Source: JAVJST01 sp040219295 (GTDB lineage: Bacteria > Pseudomonadota > Alphaproteobacteria > Rhodospirillales > Casp-alpha2). Taken from it: a DNA stretch of 59,891 nucleotides. Location: contig JAVJST010000004.1 of the NCBI GenBank assembly GCA_040219295.1, positions 1 to 59,891 of the forward strand, in the 5' to 3' direction. Each line of letters begins with the position of its first letter. The stretch's first letter is position 1. The translations under genes and the position numbers were made by a program. This document shows positions 1 through 7,776 of this stretch, piece by piece. A model generated the notes under the pieces. The model searched no databases and was not told where the DNA came from. It saw only the letters and a list, made by a program, of their open reading frames with translations.

Positions 1-2
1 GT

Positions 3-62
3 GCGCGCGGCTTCGCCGTGCTCCGTGGCCCTTCGGCCTTGTTTTACAAGGCCTTGGGCTGA
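3..62 (+). CDS. C-terminal end of an unidentified gene (partial)
   Basis: From base 3 one plus-strand frame stays open to a TGA at 60-62 and reads as about 19 residues ending in FYKALG. Third codon positions are mostly G or C, as in real genes of this window, and a terminator hairpin follows 38 bases later. That is all that is visible: the protein cannot be identified and the frame is short enough to be chance. If real, it is a chromosomal gene ending just outside the tRNA-fMet attachment site. Confidence 0.3.
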   Translation, partial: ARGFAVLRGPSALFYKALG

Positions 63-99
63 ACATGGCTCAATTCCATATGCACCCTAACCAACAAAA

Positions 100-121
100 A
101 ACCCGGCCGAGTGGCCGGGTT
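100..121 (-). terminator. Intrinsic terminator, probably of a tRNA-fMet transcript
   Basis: Nine-base perfect arms (AACCCGGCC at 100-108 and GGCCGGGTT at 113-121) enclose a 4-base loop. Read on the minus strand the stem is followed by a run of six T, and it starts a few bases after the tRNA-like CCA end at 127-141. This is the usual layout for a tRNA gene and its terminator. The plus side also has a T-rich tail, so it could stop the gene ending at 62 too. Confidence 0.7.
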
Positions 122-126
122 ATTTA

Positions 127-141
127 TTGGTTGCGGGGGCA
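127..141 (-). other. Candidate left attachment core (3' end of tRNA-fMet)
   Basis: The 15 bases TTGGTTGCGGGGGCA recur exactly, in the same orientation, at 46,389-46,403, where they are the end of a much longer tRNA-fMet 3' fragment. Read on the minus strand they are the last acceptor-stem and T-arm bases plus CCA of an initiator tRNA. The rest of the tRNA is missing here, as expected for the distal end of an element integrated in a tRNA 3' end. The match alone could be chance. The terminator placed just downstream makes the attachment-site reading stronger. Confidence 0.5.
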
Positions 142-260
142 CTCGTATTCGCAATTCAACTTCCCGGATGCGGTCAGCAGGGATTTGGAATCCCTCATAA
201 ACGATCCATCTGCCCTGGGTTCCTGTCAAGACGTTGTAGTCATGATGGGAGACATCACCA
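142..260. other. Noncoding leader before traK; candidate oriT region
   Basis: In IncP plasmids such as RP4 the origin of transfer sits beside the traK start. This 119-base gap occupies that place. It holds one clear inverted repeat (AGGGATT at 179-185, AATCCCT at 189-195) and a purine-rich GGGAGA ribosome site just before traK. I could not find a convincing copy of the IncP nic sequence, so oriT is an inference from position and from the TraJ/TraI/TraK set. A second hairpin (35-53, 8-base arms) lies outside the putative element end. Confidence 0.3.
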
Positions 261-725
261 ATGTCGGCAACCTGGGGCCAAGCCCGCTTAGAGGTAGAGG
301 CGCTTCGTGAAGAAATACTGAACAGACTCGCCAGGGGCGAGACTGTTCGGCGCATCTACCACGACTTCAAGAAGGCGAAAAAGGTCACCGTGACCGAACG
401 TGCTTTTTACGAGCGCGTCAGGCGGCTCCAGCAACGTCCCCAACCACAGCAGACCACGAAAGCGACGGCCGGAGCGGGAACTGCCCCGCATGCTTCGGTC
501 GACCCGCTTTCGAATGGCCGGTCCGCGTCGTGCCCGACTCCCATCTCGGCGCCGGCGCGGACCGAGGCCTCTCATCCGGAACCTCACGATGAGGCGTCCG
601 GCGGTTTGAAGAAGATGAAGCTTCTGAACCTCGAGGGGCTTTCCGCCGATCAACTGCTGGCCGGATACACCGACGCCAGCACCCTCCCCACAAACGAAAA
701 GGATGACCAAGATGGGAACGATTGA
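261..725 (+). CDS. traK: TraK-like oriT-binding protein
   Basis: A 154-residue protein in the RP4 traK position, directly upstream of traL and traM. Residues about 24-56 form a basic helix-rich segment (ARGETVRRIYHDF to ERVRRL) suited to DNA binding. The rest is a long Pro/Ala/Ser-rich tail like the linker of RP4 TraK, ending in a short conserved-looking segment around LNLEGLSADQLLAGY. In RP4 TraK wraps the intergenic side of oriT to support nicking by TraI. The start at 261 has GGGAGA 8-9 bases upstream. The family call rests mainly on gene order, size and architecture, not on strong residue identity. Confidence 0.65.
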   Translation: MSATWGQARLEVEALREEILNRLARGETVRRIYHDFKKAKKVTVTERAFYERVRRLQQRPQPQQTTKATAGAGTAPHASVDPLSNGRSASCPTPISAPARTEASHPEPHDEASGGLKKMKLLNLEGLSADQLLAGYTDASTLPTNEKDDQDGND

Positions 726-1455
726 CTTCACGCTGCAAGGCAAGGGCGGTGTGGGCAAGAGCTACGTCTCGAGCCTGCTCGCGCAACATTTCAAGACCCG
801 GGGCGAACCGCTCGCGTGTTTCGATACCGACCCGGTGAACAGGACCTTCGCCGGCTACAAGGCCTTCGAGGTCGAAGTGGTGCGTCTGGGCGATAGCCCC
901 GACGAGGTGAACCCCCGCTTCTTCGACCTGCTGGTCGAGAAGATCATGACGACGCCCGAGGATGGTCATGTGGTGATCGACAACGGGGCGAGCACCTTCC
1001 TGCCGTTCCTCGGCTACATGGTCGAGAGCGGCGTGATCGATCTTCTGAAGGCGGAGGGCCATGTGGTCCGGGTGCATTCGGTGGTGACTGGTGGCCAGGC
1101 GCTGAACGACACGCTGCAGGGCCTCGTGCAGATCTTCCAGAACGTGCCCGACGTCCCCGTCGTCGTCTGGCTCAACGAGTACTTCGGCCGCATCGAGGCG
1201 CGTCAGGCTGACGGCTCGGTGCAGGGCTTCGAGACCACGGGGCTCTACAAGTCGAACAAGGACCGTATTCACGCCCTGATCCGTCTGCCCGAGGTCCGCA
1301 AGGAGACCTTCGGGCACGACATCGAGCAGATGATGCGCGCCCGCCTCACGTTCGATGAGGCGGTAAAGCACGAGACCTTCCCGATCATGGCGCGCCAGCG
1401 CCTCAAGATGACCTGGCGCACCCTGCAGCAGGCCATGGACCGGGCGGTGCTGTGA
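712..1455 (+). CDS. traL: TraL, ParA/MinD-type ATPase of conjugation
   Basis: A 247-residue P-loop ATPase. The N-terminus LQGKGGVGKS is a deviant Walker A motif, followed by DTDPVNRTFAGYKA and VIDNGASTFLPF, which match RP4 TraL segment by segment. The C-terminus RQRLKMTWRTLQQAMDRAVL is also TraL-like. Role in transfer is not well defined; the protein is cytoplasmic and may position or partition the transfer apparatus. An ATG at 703 exists, but the ATG at 712 has AAGG nine bases upstream and gives the same N-terminal length as RP4 TraL, so 712 is preferred. It overlaps the end of traK and its TGA overlaps the ATG of traM. Confidence 0.9.
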   Translation: MGTIDFTLQGKGGVGKSYVSSLLAQHFKTRGEPLACFDTDPVNRTFAGYKAFEVEVVRLGDSPDEVNPRFFDLLVEKIMTTPEDGHVVIDNGASTFLPFLGYMVESGVIDLLKAEGHVVRVHSVVTGGQALNDTLQGLVQIFQNVPDVPVVVWLNEYFGRIEARQADGSVQGFETTGLYKSNKDRIHALIRLPEVRKETFGHDIEQMMRARLTFDEAVKHETFPIMARQRLKMTWRTLQQAMDRAVL

Positions 1456-1904
1456 TGGCTGACGATGCCCTCAACGAGGCCCCGCCGCCGCCGGTGATGA
1501 GCGGCGAGGAAAGCCTGGAGGAACTCCGGGCGATCCTCTGGCGGACGCATGGCATCAGCGTCGATGCGCACGATCCGGTGTTGATGGTGAACACCATTCA
1601 CCGCGTCGCGCTCAAGGACTTCGAGCGGATGCTGGACGGCCAGGCGCGCCGCTTCTCCGATGCCGGGGGAGCGGTCGCCGACAAGCTGGCCACCGACATC
1701 TCCGGGACCATCGAGGAGCTCAAGACCAAGGCGCTCAACGATGCGCTCCGCGAGCGCCTGATGACCATCAACGAAACCGCCCAGCTCACGACGGAGACGG
1801 TGAAGAAGTTCCGCAAGACCTTCCGCCAGCTCGTCTGGCTGACGCTCGCCAACTATCTCGCCGTCACCGTCACGCTCGGCATCCTCGCTCTGCTGATTTT
1901 CTAA
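1455..1904 (+). CDS. traM: TraM-like conjugation protein
   Basis: A 149-residue protein whose ATG overlaps the traL stop (TGATG). It has a helical, probably coiled-coil body (residues about 50-120) and one C-terminal transmembrane segment (LTLANYLAVTVTLGILALLIF), so it is likely anchored in the inner membrane with its bulk in the cytoplasm. The size, single C-terminal membrane helix and place after traL match RP4 TraM. TraM is needed for efficient transfer in RP4, but its biochemical job is unknown. Identity is from context and architecture. Confidence 0.75.
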   Translation: MADDALNEAPPPPVMSGEESLEELRAILWRTHGISVDAHDPVLMVNTIHRVALKDFERMLDGQARRFSDAGGAVADKLATDISGTIEELKTKALNDALRERLMTINETAQLTTETVKKFRKTFRQLVWLTLANYLAVTVTLGILALLIF

Positions 1905-1918
1905 GAAAGGAACACGTC

Positions 1919-2230
1919 ATGAAGATGGGAACGATCAATCTTAAACTTTGTCTCTGTGTGGCGATCATCGTCACGGCCGCGTCGCCGGCGTTTGCCGCCA
2001 ACGGCGACGCCTGGGCCGATCCGGCGCTCGAGGTCATTGAGGTCCTGGAATCGGGTCTCGTGAAGATCGGCGCGATGGTGATCGGTATCGGCATCATCGC
2101 GTTCGGTGCCTGGGGCGCGCTGACCGCCCGGATCGAATGGAGCAAGTTCGGCTTCATCCTGATCGGCGGCCTCCTGGTGGTCGCCGGCCCGACGATGATC
2201 CGCACGCTCCTCGAAGTCGTCGGGAACTGA
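1919..2230 (+). CDS. virB2: VirB2-type pilin
   Basis: A 103-residue major pilin precursor. An N-terminal signal peptide (LCLCVAIIVTAASPAFA, about residues 11-27) leads to a short periplasmic stretch and two hydrophobic segments (VKIGAMVIGIGIIAFGAWGAL and FGFILIGGLLVVAGPTMI), the layout of VirB2/TrbC pilins. After processing it would sit in the inner membrane and be pulled into the conjugative pilus. AGGA is placed well before the ATG. It opens the mating-channel gene block, followed by virB3 and virB4 as in other VirB operons. Confidence 0.9.
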   Translation: MKMGTINLKLCLCVAIIVTAASPAFAANGDAWADPALEVIEVLESGLVKIGAMVIGIGIIAFGAWGALTARIEWSKFGFILIGGLLVVAGPTMIRTLLEVVGN

Positions 2231-2231
2231 C

Positions 2232-2534
2232 GTGAAGGCGACGTCCGGCGTCCTGGTGCAGGTGCAGCGGCAGATGACCTTCCTGGGTCTGCCGCCGCGC
2301 CTGCTGATGCTTAGCGTCATGGCCGGCACCGCCGGCCTGATCGCGGGCGTCGCGCTCGGCTCGCCGGCGATCCTGCTGATCGGGTTCGTCGGCGGGTTCG
2401 CGGTTGCCTGGATTCATCTCTTTCGCCGCGCGCGTGAGGACCTGCACTACGACCGCCGGATACTGAGCGCGCCCCGGTTCTGGATCGGTCACGGCCAGCA
2501 CCGCGCGTTGGTCGCGGGCGGAGGGTGCCGATGA
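2232..2534 (+). CDS. virB3: VirB3-type inner-membrane channel protein
   Basis: A 100-residue protein with a short cytoplasmic N-terminus, a hydrophobic hairpin at about residues 22-62 and the motif DLHYDRRILSAPRFW typical of the VirB3/TrbD tail. VirB3 works with the VirB4 ATPase in pilus assembly at the inner membrane. It starts with GTG one base after the virB2 stop and its TGA overlaps the ATG of virB4, so the three are translationally coupled. Confidence 0.85.
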   Translation: MKATSGVLVQVQRQMTFLGLPPRLLMLSVMAGTAGLIAGVALGSPAILLIGFVGGFAVAWIHLFRRAREDLHYDRRILSAPRFWIGHGQHRALVAGGGCR

Positions 2535-4918
2535 TCTGGACCGGCGTCACCTGGACGGCCCTCTCGGCGCTTCTGGCGGGAAGTCTCGCCGTGCCGGCGA
2601 CACGCCGCGTGCTGCTCGGCGACGTGAAGACCGACTGGCTGCAGGACGAACTCGAGCTCGATTCCATCGAGACCGACAATGCCACGATCCGCTGCAAGGA
2701 CGGCACGCTGAGCCGGGTGTGGCAACTGAAGGGCATCAGCTACGACGCCAAGGTCCTTTCCGAACAAGCGACGCTCAACGCGACCCGGTCCGCATTGCTT
2801 CGCGAACTCGCGAAGCGCGCACTTCGGCTCAGGCTGTTCGGCGTCAAGCGACGCCGGCCGATCGGCTATGACGTAAGCTGGCCGTCGTCGACACTCGAGG
2901 AGATCGGCGACGCCGAAGCGCGTCAGTTCCGCTCGTCGTTCTATGTGGACTGGTACCTGGTCGCGAGCGGCCGCTCGATGACCGCACTCATCGAAGCGCA
3001 CGACCAGATCGCGGCGATGATGAGCGAGTACGAGCCGGAACCGGTAATGGCCGCCGAGCGCCCGGACGAGCCGTGTCCGCTGACCGGGTTCCTCAATGGC
3101 CTGGTCTCGGGCGAATACCGCGACGACCTGCCGCGCCTGTCGGCGAACCTCTCAGGCGCGCTGCCGGCGTCCGATCTCGCGTTCGACAAGGCGACGGGCA
3201 TCGTCACGAACTATACGCCGGCACGCAAGCTTCACAAGACGGTGACGGTCAATCTCTGGCCGGACAGCGTCAATGGCAGGATCATCGCCGATCTGATGGC
3301 GCTCGACGGCGACATCGAGATCGCGCAGCTCTGCGAGCCCTGGGACCGCGACACCGCAACCCTGCTCTACAAGCGCCGCCAGCGGGGTTACGACTCCGCG
3401 TTTTTCGGCAATGTGACGGGCGCCGCCGAGACCGAGACGCTACTGAACCTTCTCAATGAAGACGCGGTGGCGGTATTCGCCTCGCAGTTCCAGGTGACGG
3501 CGCGCGCCGACGACGAAGCGGCGCTCAATGCGCTCATCAAGTCGATCACGGAGATCCTCGGTAATCTCCGGATCGTGCACCGCGTCCAGACCGTCGGCGC
3601 GCCGGCGTGCTGGTTCGCGCGCATCCCGACCCTCGGGCACTCTGGAAAGAAACTGCTGCCGGGCGGCCGGTTCATGGCGCCGCTCGATCTCAGAGACGAG
3701 AACATCGCGGTGCTCTGGGCGCTGCCGCATTCGGCGACGGGGTTGAGCGAGAGCCAGTTCGGCGCGGCGCCGGTGCGGATGTTCCGGACGCCCTCGGGTC
3801 AGGCCTACGCCTTCCAATTCCAAGCCGAGAACACACCGCAGTCGCGCGGCAACTACCTGGTGTTCGCGCCGACGGGCGGCGGCAAGTCGACGTTGATGAT
3901 GTATCTGCTGGGCGGCCTCGCGAAGTTCGAAGGCGTCAGGAGCTACATCTTCGATTCCAAGGAAGGTGCGCGATTCATGGTCGAGACCATGGGCGGCGTC
4001 TATCAGGGCTACGAGACCCTGGCGCTTAATCCGCTCGATGTCGGTCCGGACACGCCGGCGAATCGCAACCGCGTCTACGCGATCCTGCGCGCCATGGCCG
4101 GCGGCGATCTCGCGAGGGCGGAGGACAGGGAAGCGCTCGCCCACGCGGCCGAACTGGCGTTCCAGGTGGACCCGCCGGAACGGACGTTGTCGGCGATCTA
4201 TCCGTTCGCGTTTACCAAACGGACCGATCTGAGGCGCGAGTTTGCCAAGTGGGTCGTCGACGACAAGGGTAACCGGGGCATGCACGCGCACGTCTTCAAC
4301 GCCCCGCACGACAGCCTGGGCGGCCTGCTCGATCACTTCATGGTCGCGATCAACATGAACGAGGCGCTCGGCGATCCGGAGCTCGGGCCTCCGGTGGTTG
4401 CCCACATTGCGGCCGCCATCGGCAAGACGGCGTCCGGCTCGACCAAGGGCTTTACGATCTTCATCGATGAGGCCGCGAAGCTTTTGCAGAACGCGGGATT
4501 TCGCGACCTCGCCGCCGAGATGTTCCGAGAATACCGCAAACTCAACGGCGCGGTCGGACTCGCGTTCCAGGACCCGGCCGCGTTGATGCGTTCGGGCATG
4601 GCGGAAGCGTTCCTCGAGAATACCTCGACCTTCATCTTCCTGCCGAACGCGCAAGCCTCCGAAGAAAGCTTCGAGCCCTTCAACCTGAACGACGAACAGA
4701 TGGCCTTCGTGCTCGGCCGCGCGACTCTCCGCCGCGAACGCCGAGCCCTCGTCATCAAGCGCGACGCGGCAAGCGGGTTCGACGAGTCGGCGATCATCGA
4801 CGTCGATCTCACGCCGTTGGGCGATGCCTTGCGCTTCTTTCGCGCCGGCGCCGATGCCAACCGCGATCTGGATCAGCTCATTTTGAGGCACGGGGACCAA
4901 TGGAGAGAGCAACTGTGA
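2531..4918 (+). CDS. virB4: VirB4-type secretion ATPase
   Basis: A 795-residue ATPase that powers pilus biogenesis and substrate transfer. It has the CagE/TrbE N-terminal domain, a Walker A motif FAPTGGGKSTLM near residue 447 and a Walker B region FIDEAAK near residue 644, followed by a conserved FQDPAALM and the arginine-rich C-terminus. The length is normal for VirB4. A GTG at 2525 is in frame, but the ATG at 2531 overlaps the virB3 stop (ATGA), so it is taken as the start. Confidence 0.95.
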   Translation: MIWTGVTWTALSALLAGSLAVPATRRVLLGDVKTDWLQDELELDSIETDNATIRCKDGTLSRVWQLKGISYDAKVLSEQATLNATRSALLRELAKRALRLRLFGVKRRRPIGYDVSWPSSTLEEIGDAEARQFRSSFYVDWYLVASGRSMTALIEAHDQIAAMMSEYEPEPVMAAERPDEPCPLTGFLNGLVSGEYRDDLPRLSANLSGALPASDLAFDKATGIVTNYTPARKLHKTVTVNLWPDSVNGRIIADLMALDGDIEIAQLCEPWDRDTATLLYKRRQRGYDSAFFGNVTGAAETETLLNLLNEDAVAVFASQFQVTARADDEAALNALIKSITEILGNLRIVHRVQTVGAPACWFARIPTLGHSGKKLLPGGRFMAPLDLRDENIAVLWALPHSATGLSESQFGAAPVRMFRTPSGQAYAFQFQAENTPQSRGNYLVFAPTGGGKSTLMMYLLGGLAKFEGVRSYIFDSKEGARFMVETMGGVYQGYETLALNPLDVGPDTPANRNRVYAILRAMAGGDLARAEDREALAHAAELAFQVDPPERTLSAIYPFAFTKRTDLRREFAKWVVDDKGNRGMHAHVFNAPHDSLGGLLDHFMVAINMNEALGDPELGPPVVAHIAAAIGKTASGSTKGFTIFIDEAAKLLQNAGFRDLAAEMFREYRKLNGAVGLAFQDPAALMRSGMAEAFLENTSTFIFLPNAQASEESFEPFNLNDEQMAFVLGRATLRRERRALVIKRDAASGFDESAIIDVDLTPLGDALRFFRAGADANRDLDQLILRHGDQWREQL

Positions 4919-5145
4919 CGACAAACCTTAAACCCGCCTCCGACGACGAAGATGCGGTGTGGGCGCTCGGCATCGACTTGGGGCCTTCCGGCAAGTTGAG
5001 CCCGCTGACGCTGATTGCAGACGCCACGGAAGCGTTGTCGGTCCGGCGGATGCTCGAGCGCACTCACGGTCCCTGCGTCTACTGCGTCCGCGTGCCGTTC
5101 TGGCCCGGACTGAGAATCGCGACAGAAGATGGAGATCAATCATGA
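4915..5145 (+). CDS. Small unknown protein between virB4 and virB5
   Basis: A 76-residue soluble protein starting with GTG that overlaps the virB4 stop and has GGAGAG just upstream; an ATG at 4900 is also possible. Its stop overlaps the virB5 ATG, so it is tightly embedded in the operon. The sequence has no signal peptide or membrane segment. It contains a CVYC pair near residues 59-62 that could bind metal or form a disulfide. I do not recognise the family. Overlaps at both ends make translation likely. Confidence 0.6.
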   Translation: MTTNLKPASDDEDAVWALGIDLGPSGKLSPLTLIADATEALSVRRMLERTHGPCVYCVRVPFWPGLRIATEDGDQS

Positions 5146-5939
5146 GGCGCGCATTGAAGGTCGCGACGGTATCGGTGTCGCTCGTCGTCGGCGTGCCGGT
5201 CATGGTCAACGCGGCGATGGCGGTGATCGACGCCCAAGCGGTCGGCAAGCTCGCGGACCAGCTGAACAAGCTCCAGCAACAACTCGATCAGCTGCGCGAG
5301 CAGACGGGCTGGCTCAACACCATGAGCGAGCAGCTCCAGGACCAGATCGACGCGGTCGGCAAGATGGGCAAGATCACGCTGCCGACGCTCAACCTCGAGA
5401 ACGTTGCCAACAAAATCCGGCGCGACGTGCAATGCCTGGTGCCGGACCTCTCAAACCTCATGCCCGGCATCGACTTCGAGGAAATGGACTTCAACTCGAT
5501 CTGCGAGGGCCGGAGCTTCTACAAGAAGGCGCTCTGGTTCGATCCCGAAGACCTGTCGGCCGACGATGGCGAAACCGAGCGCACACCCGAAGAACGATGG
5601 TCGGATATCAGCCAAGCGCGGGGCGAGATCGAGGCCAGGCGCGAAGCGGTGACGAAGGACGTCGCGGCCGGTGGTATGGCTGCCGGCGATCTCGCCGCCA
5701 CGGCCGGCGCCAGTGAGGCGGAGAAAGCGGCAAGCGATCTCGAGGTGGCGGAGAACGCGGCAGAGACCGAGCAGGATCGGCTAGCGGTGATCGCCCAAGG
5801 AACGGTGCTGAACAACAAGCAACTGGTTCAACAGAACCAACTCCTGGCGCAACTCCTGAAAGTCCAGTCGACCATGCTCATGCAAATGAGCGTGCCGTCA
5901 TCCGAGCGGCCGAGCGATGACGGGGAGAGCGGCCAATGA
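5142..5939 (+). CDS. virB5: VirB5/TrbJ-type pilus-associated protein
   Basis: A 265-residue protein with an N-terminal export signal (about residues 1-26, VATVSVSLVVGVPVMVNAAMA) and long coiled-coil helices rich in Gln and Leu (LADQLNKLQQQLDQLREQ; LVQQNQLLAQLLKVQ), the hallmark of VirB5/TrbJ proteins. It would be periplasmic and cap or adhere with the pilus. The two cysteines in the middle (QCLVPDL, SICEG) may form a disulfide. Its ATG overlaps the stop of the preceding small gene (ATGA). Confidence 0.85.
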   Translation: MRRALKVATVSVSLVVGVPVMVNAAMAVIDAQAVGKLADQLNKLQQQLDQLREQTGWLNTMSEQLQDQIDAVGKMGKITLPTLNLENVANKIRRDVQCLVPDLSNLMPGIDFEEMDFNSICEGRSFYKKALWFDPEDLSADDGETERTPEERWSDISQARGEIEARREAVTKDVAAGGMAAGDLAATAGASEAEKAASDLEVAENAAETEQDRLAVIAQGTVLNNKQLVQQNQLLAQLLKVQSTMLMQMSVPSSERPSDDGESGQ

Positions 5940-5947
5940 GCCTGGCG

Positions 5948-6478
5948 TCAGTTTTCTTCGGTCTCGGCCGCCTTCGCGGCCTGAATGCGATCGTAACGCG
6001 CTTCGTCGCGCGCGCGATTATCGGGCGTACGCCAATCGGGAAGATCGTTGCATTCGCCGGTGAAGATGTTGAGCGTCTGAATGCCCATGCAGCGGATCGT
6101 ACCGCTGTTCTCGTTCCAGCGTACGGCATCGAGCCCGTCCAACCAACTGCCGTAAATATCGAGCCACTTCTTATAGGCCAACGAAAGATCATGGCCCTGG
6201 CGGATGAGCTCGGCGTTCGGCTCCTGCGCAATTCGGGCCAGGGCCTCTTCTGTCAGTTGGTCGCCATGCTGTTCGGACCACGCCTCCCACGCGGGCACGA
6301 CGCGGTTCCACTCCGCAACGCCCTGCTCGCGGGTCTTCATCGTCGTCCAAGCGGTCGTCACGTAGTCCCAATCGAGAAAGTGTTGCCGCTGGATGGTGCC
6401 AGCCTCGGCACCGCCTACAGCCAATAGGAGAGCCAAAATGAACGAAGATAAAACAATCGACTGCTTCACCTGCGACAT
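5948..6478 (-). CDS. Exported protein encoded backwards inside the T4SS operon
   Basis: A 176-residue protein on the strand opposite to all its neighbours. It exactly fills the gap between virB5 and virB6. The N-terminus is a clear signal peptide (VLSSFILALLLAVGGAEAG); the mature part is hydrophilic, Trp-rich and carries two cysteines about 15 residues apart (IRCMGIQ and TGECND). Third codon positions are strongly G/C in this frame, which supports real coding. Its 5' end overlaps the start of virB6 head to head by about 40 bases, and no strong ribosome site is seen, so the exact start is unsure. No family recognised. Context allows a surface or entry-exclusion role, but that is a guess. Confidence 0.65.
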   Translation of the reverse strand: MSQVKQSIVLSSFILALLLAVGGAEAGTIQRQHFLDWDYVTTAWTTMKTREQGVAEWNRVVPAWEAWSEQHGDQLTEEALARIAQEPNAELIRQGHDLSLAYKKWLDIYGSWLDGLDAVRWNENSGTIRCMGIQTLNIFTGECNDLPDWRTPDNRARDEARYDRIQAAKAAETEEN

Positions 6479-7592
6479 CGTCGACGAGTACGTGAGGCTC
6501 GCGAACGGTTTCACCCAGGACCTGATGGATGTGTTGCTGGTTCCGATGTGGGGAATATTTCTTGGCATTGCGGGCCTCTGGATCGTTTCGCACGGCATTC
6601 GATACATCTTCGGCAAGCCCGACATCTTCGGGTTCATGCAGGAGCTGATGTTCCTCATCATAGCCGCCGGCCTGCTGACCGGACAAGGTGCCGACCTCAT
6701 CAATCTCATCTATCAGGCGTCCCTTTCAACCATGAGCGGTGCCGCAAGCGTCGTGCTTTCGACGGCGGGCGGCCTCGAGGTCACGGACCGATTGAACGAG
6801 GCGACCGGGCCGGTGTCCGGCATCCAGGGGCTCGAAGGCATGACCGGCCTGGTCGCGGTCGCCGAGCGCGGCGTGTTCAAGGTGTTCAGCGTCGCCAACG
6901 AACTGCTGGCGGCGGCGACGTTGACCAACCCGTCGCCGATCATCTTCGCACTGATCATGGTCGTGCCCTACGCGCTGCTGCTGATCGTCTACTTCGCCCA
7001 GGTGGTGACCTCGATCTTCCGCGTCACCATGTTCGCGGCGCTCTCGCCGATCCTGATGACGGCGCTCGGCTTCGGCTGGGGCAAGAACATCGCACTTTCG
7101 GGCGTCCGGACGTTGTTTGCGGCCTTTATGGTGCTGTTCGGTGCGACCATCGCGCTGGCGATCTGCCTCTACGGCGTCAAGGAGCTCGGCGTCGCCGATC
7201 CCGACGTGGCCGGCGCCAACGTGCGAGCGATCGCGTCGCTCGACAACCCGACACTTTGGGTCGCCATCGCCCTGGGCTGGCTCGGCACCGCGTTCATGGC
7301 CGAAGCCACCGGCATGGCCAACTCCATTGCCGGCTCGAACCTCACCAACCAGGCGGCGGCCGTCATCACGGCGGGCGCCGTCGGCACGGGCCTCGCGCTG
7401 ATGAAACAGGCGCGCGGCCAATGGGGCGGCACCCTGGCCGGCGCCGGCGCCACGGTGGCGGGCGGCGCCGCCCAAGGGTTGGGTTACGCCGCCGGCGCCA
7501 TGGCCAATCCGGGCGAAGCCGCCGGCAAGCTCAGCGCCGGCGCGCAAGCCGTGATGGATCGCCTCAACAGCCACAAGAACGTCGGGAGCTGA
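6438..7592 (+). CDS. virB6: VirB6/TrbL-type polytopic membrane protein
   Basis: A 384-residue inner-membrane protein with about six to eight hydrophobic segments, the TrbL/VirB6 layout, and a Gly/Ala-rich C-terminal tail (GGTLAGAGATVAGGAAQG) typical of TrbL. It lines the inner-membrane part of the transfer channel. The ATG at 6438 has AGGAG seven bases upstream; a longer frame from 6393 has no such site. Two cysteines near the N-terminus (DCFTCD) are notable. Confidence 0.9.
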   Translation: MNEDKTIDCFTCDIVDEYVRLANGFTQDLMDVLLVPMWGIFLGIAGLWIVSHGIRYIFGKPDIFGFMQELMFLIIAAGLLTGQGADLINLIYQASLSTMSGAASVVLSTAGGLEVTDRLNEATGPVSGIQGLEGMTGLVAVAERGVFKVFSVANELLAAATLTNPSPIIFALIMVVPYALLLIVYFAQVVTSIFRVTMFAALSPILMTALGFGWGKNIALSGVRTLFAAFMVLFGATIALAICLYGVKELGVADPDVAGANVRAIASLDNPTLWVAIALGWLGTAFMAEATGMANSIAGSNLTNQAAAVITAGAVGTGLALMKQARGQWGGTLAGAGATVAGGAAQGLGYAAGAMANPGEAAGKLSAGAQAVMDRLNSHKNVGS

Positions 7593-7596
7593 CGCC

Positions 7597-7776
7597 ATGA
7601 AACGGATCCTTTTGGTTATCGCCATTGTCGCCACTGTCGCCGGCTGCGCCGGAGCTAAGCGGGATGTCGAACTGCCCGACAACTCCGGCGCCGGCGCCGA
7701 CGAAATGAAATCCTCGCCCTGTGCGTGCCGGCAACTGGACTATGACGGCCGGGGTTTCAAGTGGGTGGGCGCATGA
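7597..7776 (+). CDS. virB7: VirB7-like small lipoprotein
   Basis: A 59-residue protein in the virB7 position between virB6 and virB8. It has a hydrophobic signal (RILLVIAIVATVAGC) ending in the lipobox VAGC, so Cys16 should be lipidated and the protein placed in the outer membrane, where VirB7 stabilises VirB9. The remainder contains PCAC, two more cysteines that could pair with VirB9. Its TGA overlaps the virB8 ATG. Confidence 0.8.
   Translation: MKRILLVIAIVATVAGCAGAKRDVELPDNSGAGADEMKSSPCACRQLDYDGRGFKWVGA

Noticed and set aside
142..260. A precise nic site of the IncP type.
   Set aside because: No convincing match to the RP4 nic sequence was found on either strand, so only a general oriT candidate is given.
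65..310. Plus-strand frame running into traK, and the opposite frame 44-355.
   Set aside because: Both cross the terminator hairpin and the tRNA end, have no family features and overlap traK; the region fits a noncoding att/oriT leader better.
5936..6427. Plus-strand frame between virB5 and virB6 with an ATGA overlap at its start.
   Set aside because: The overlap looks operon-like, but the protein has poor composition, while the opposite frame has a signal peptide and strong third-position G/C. The minus frame was kept.
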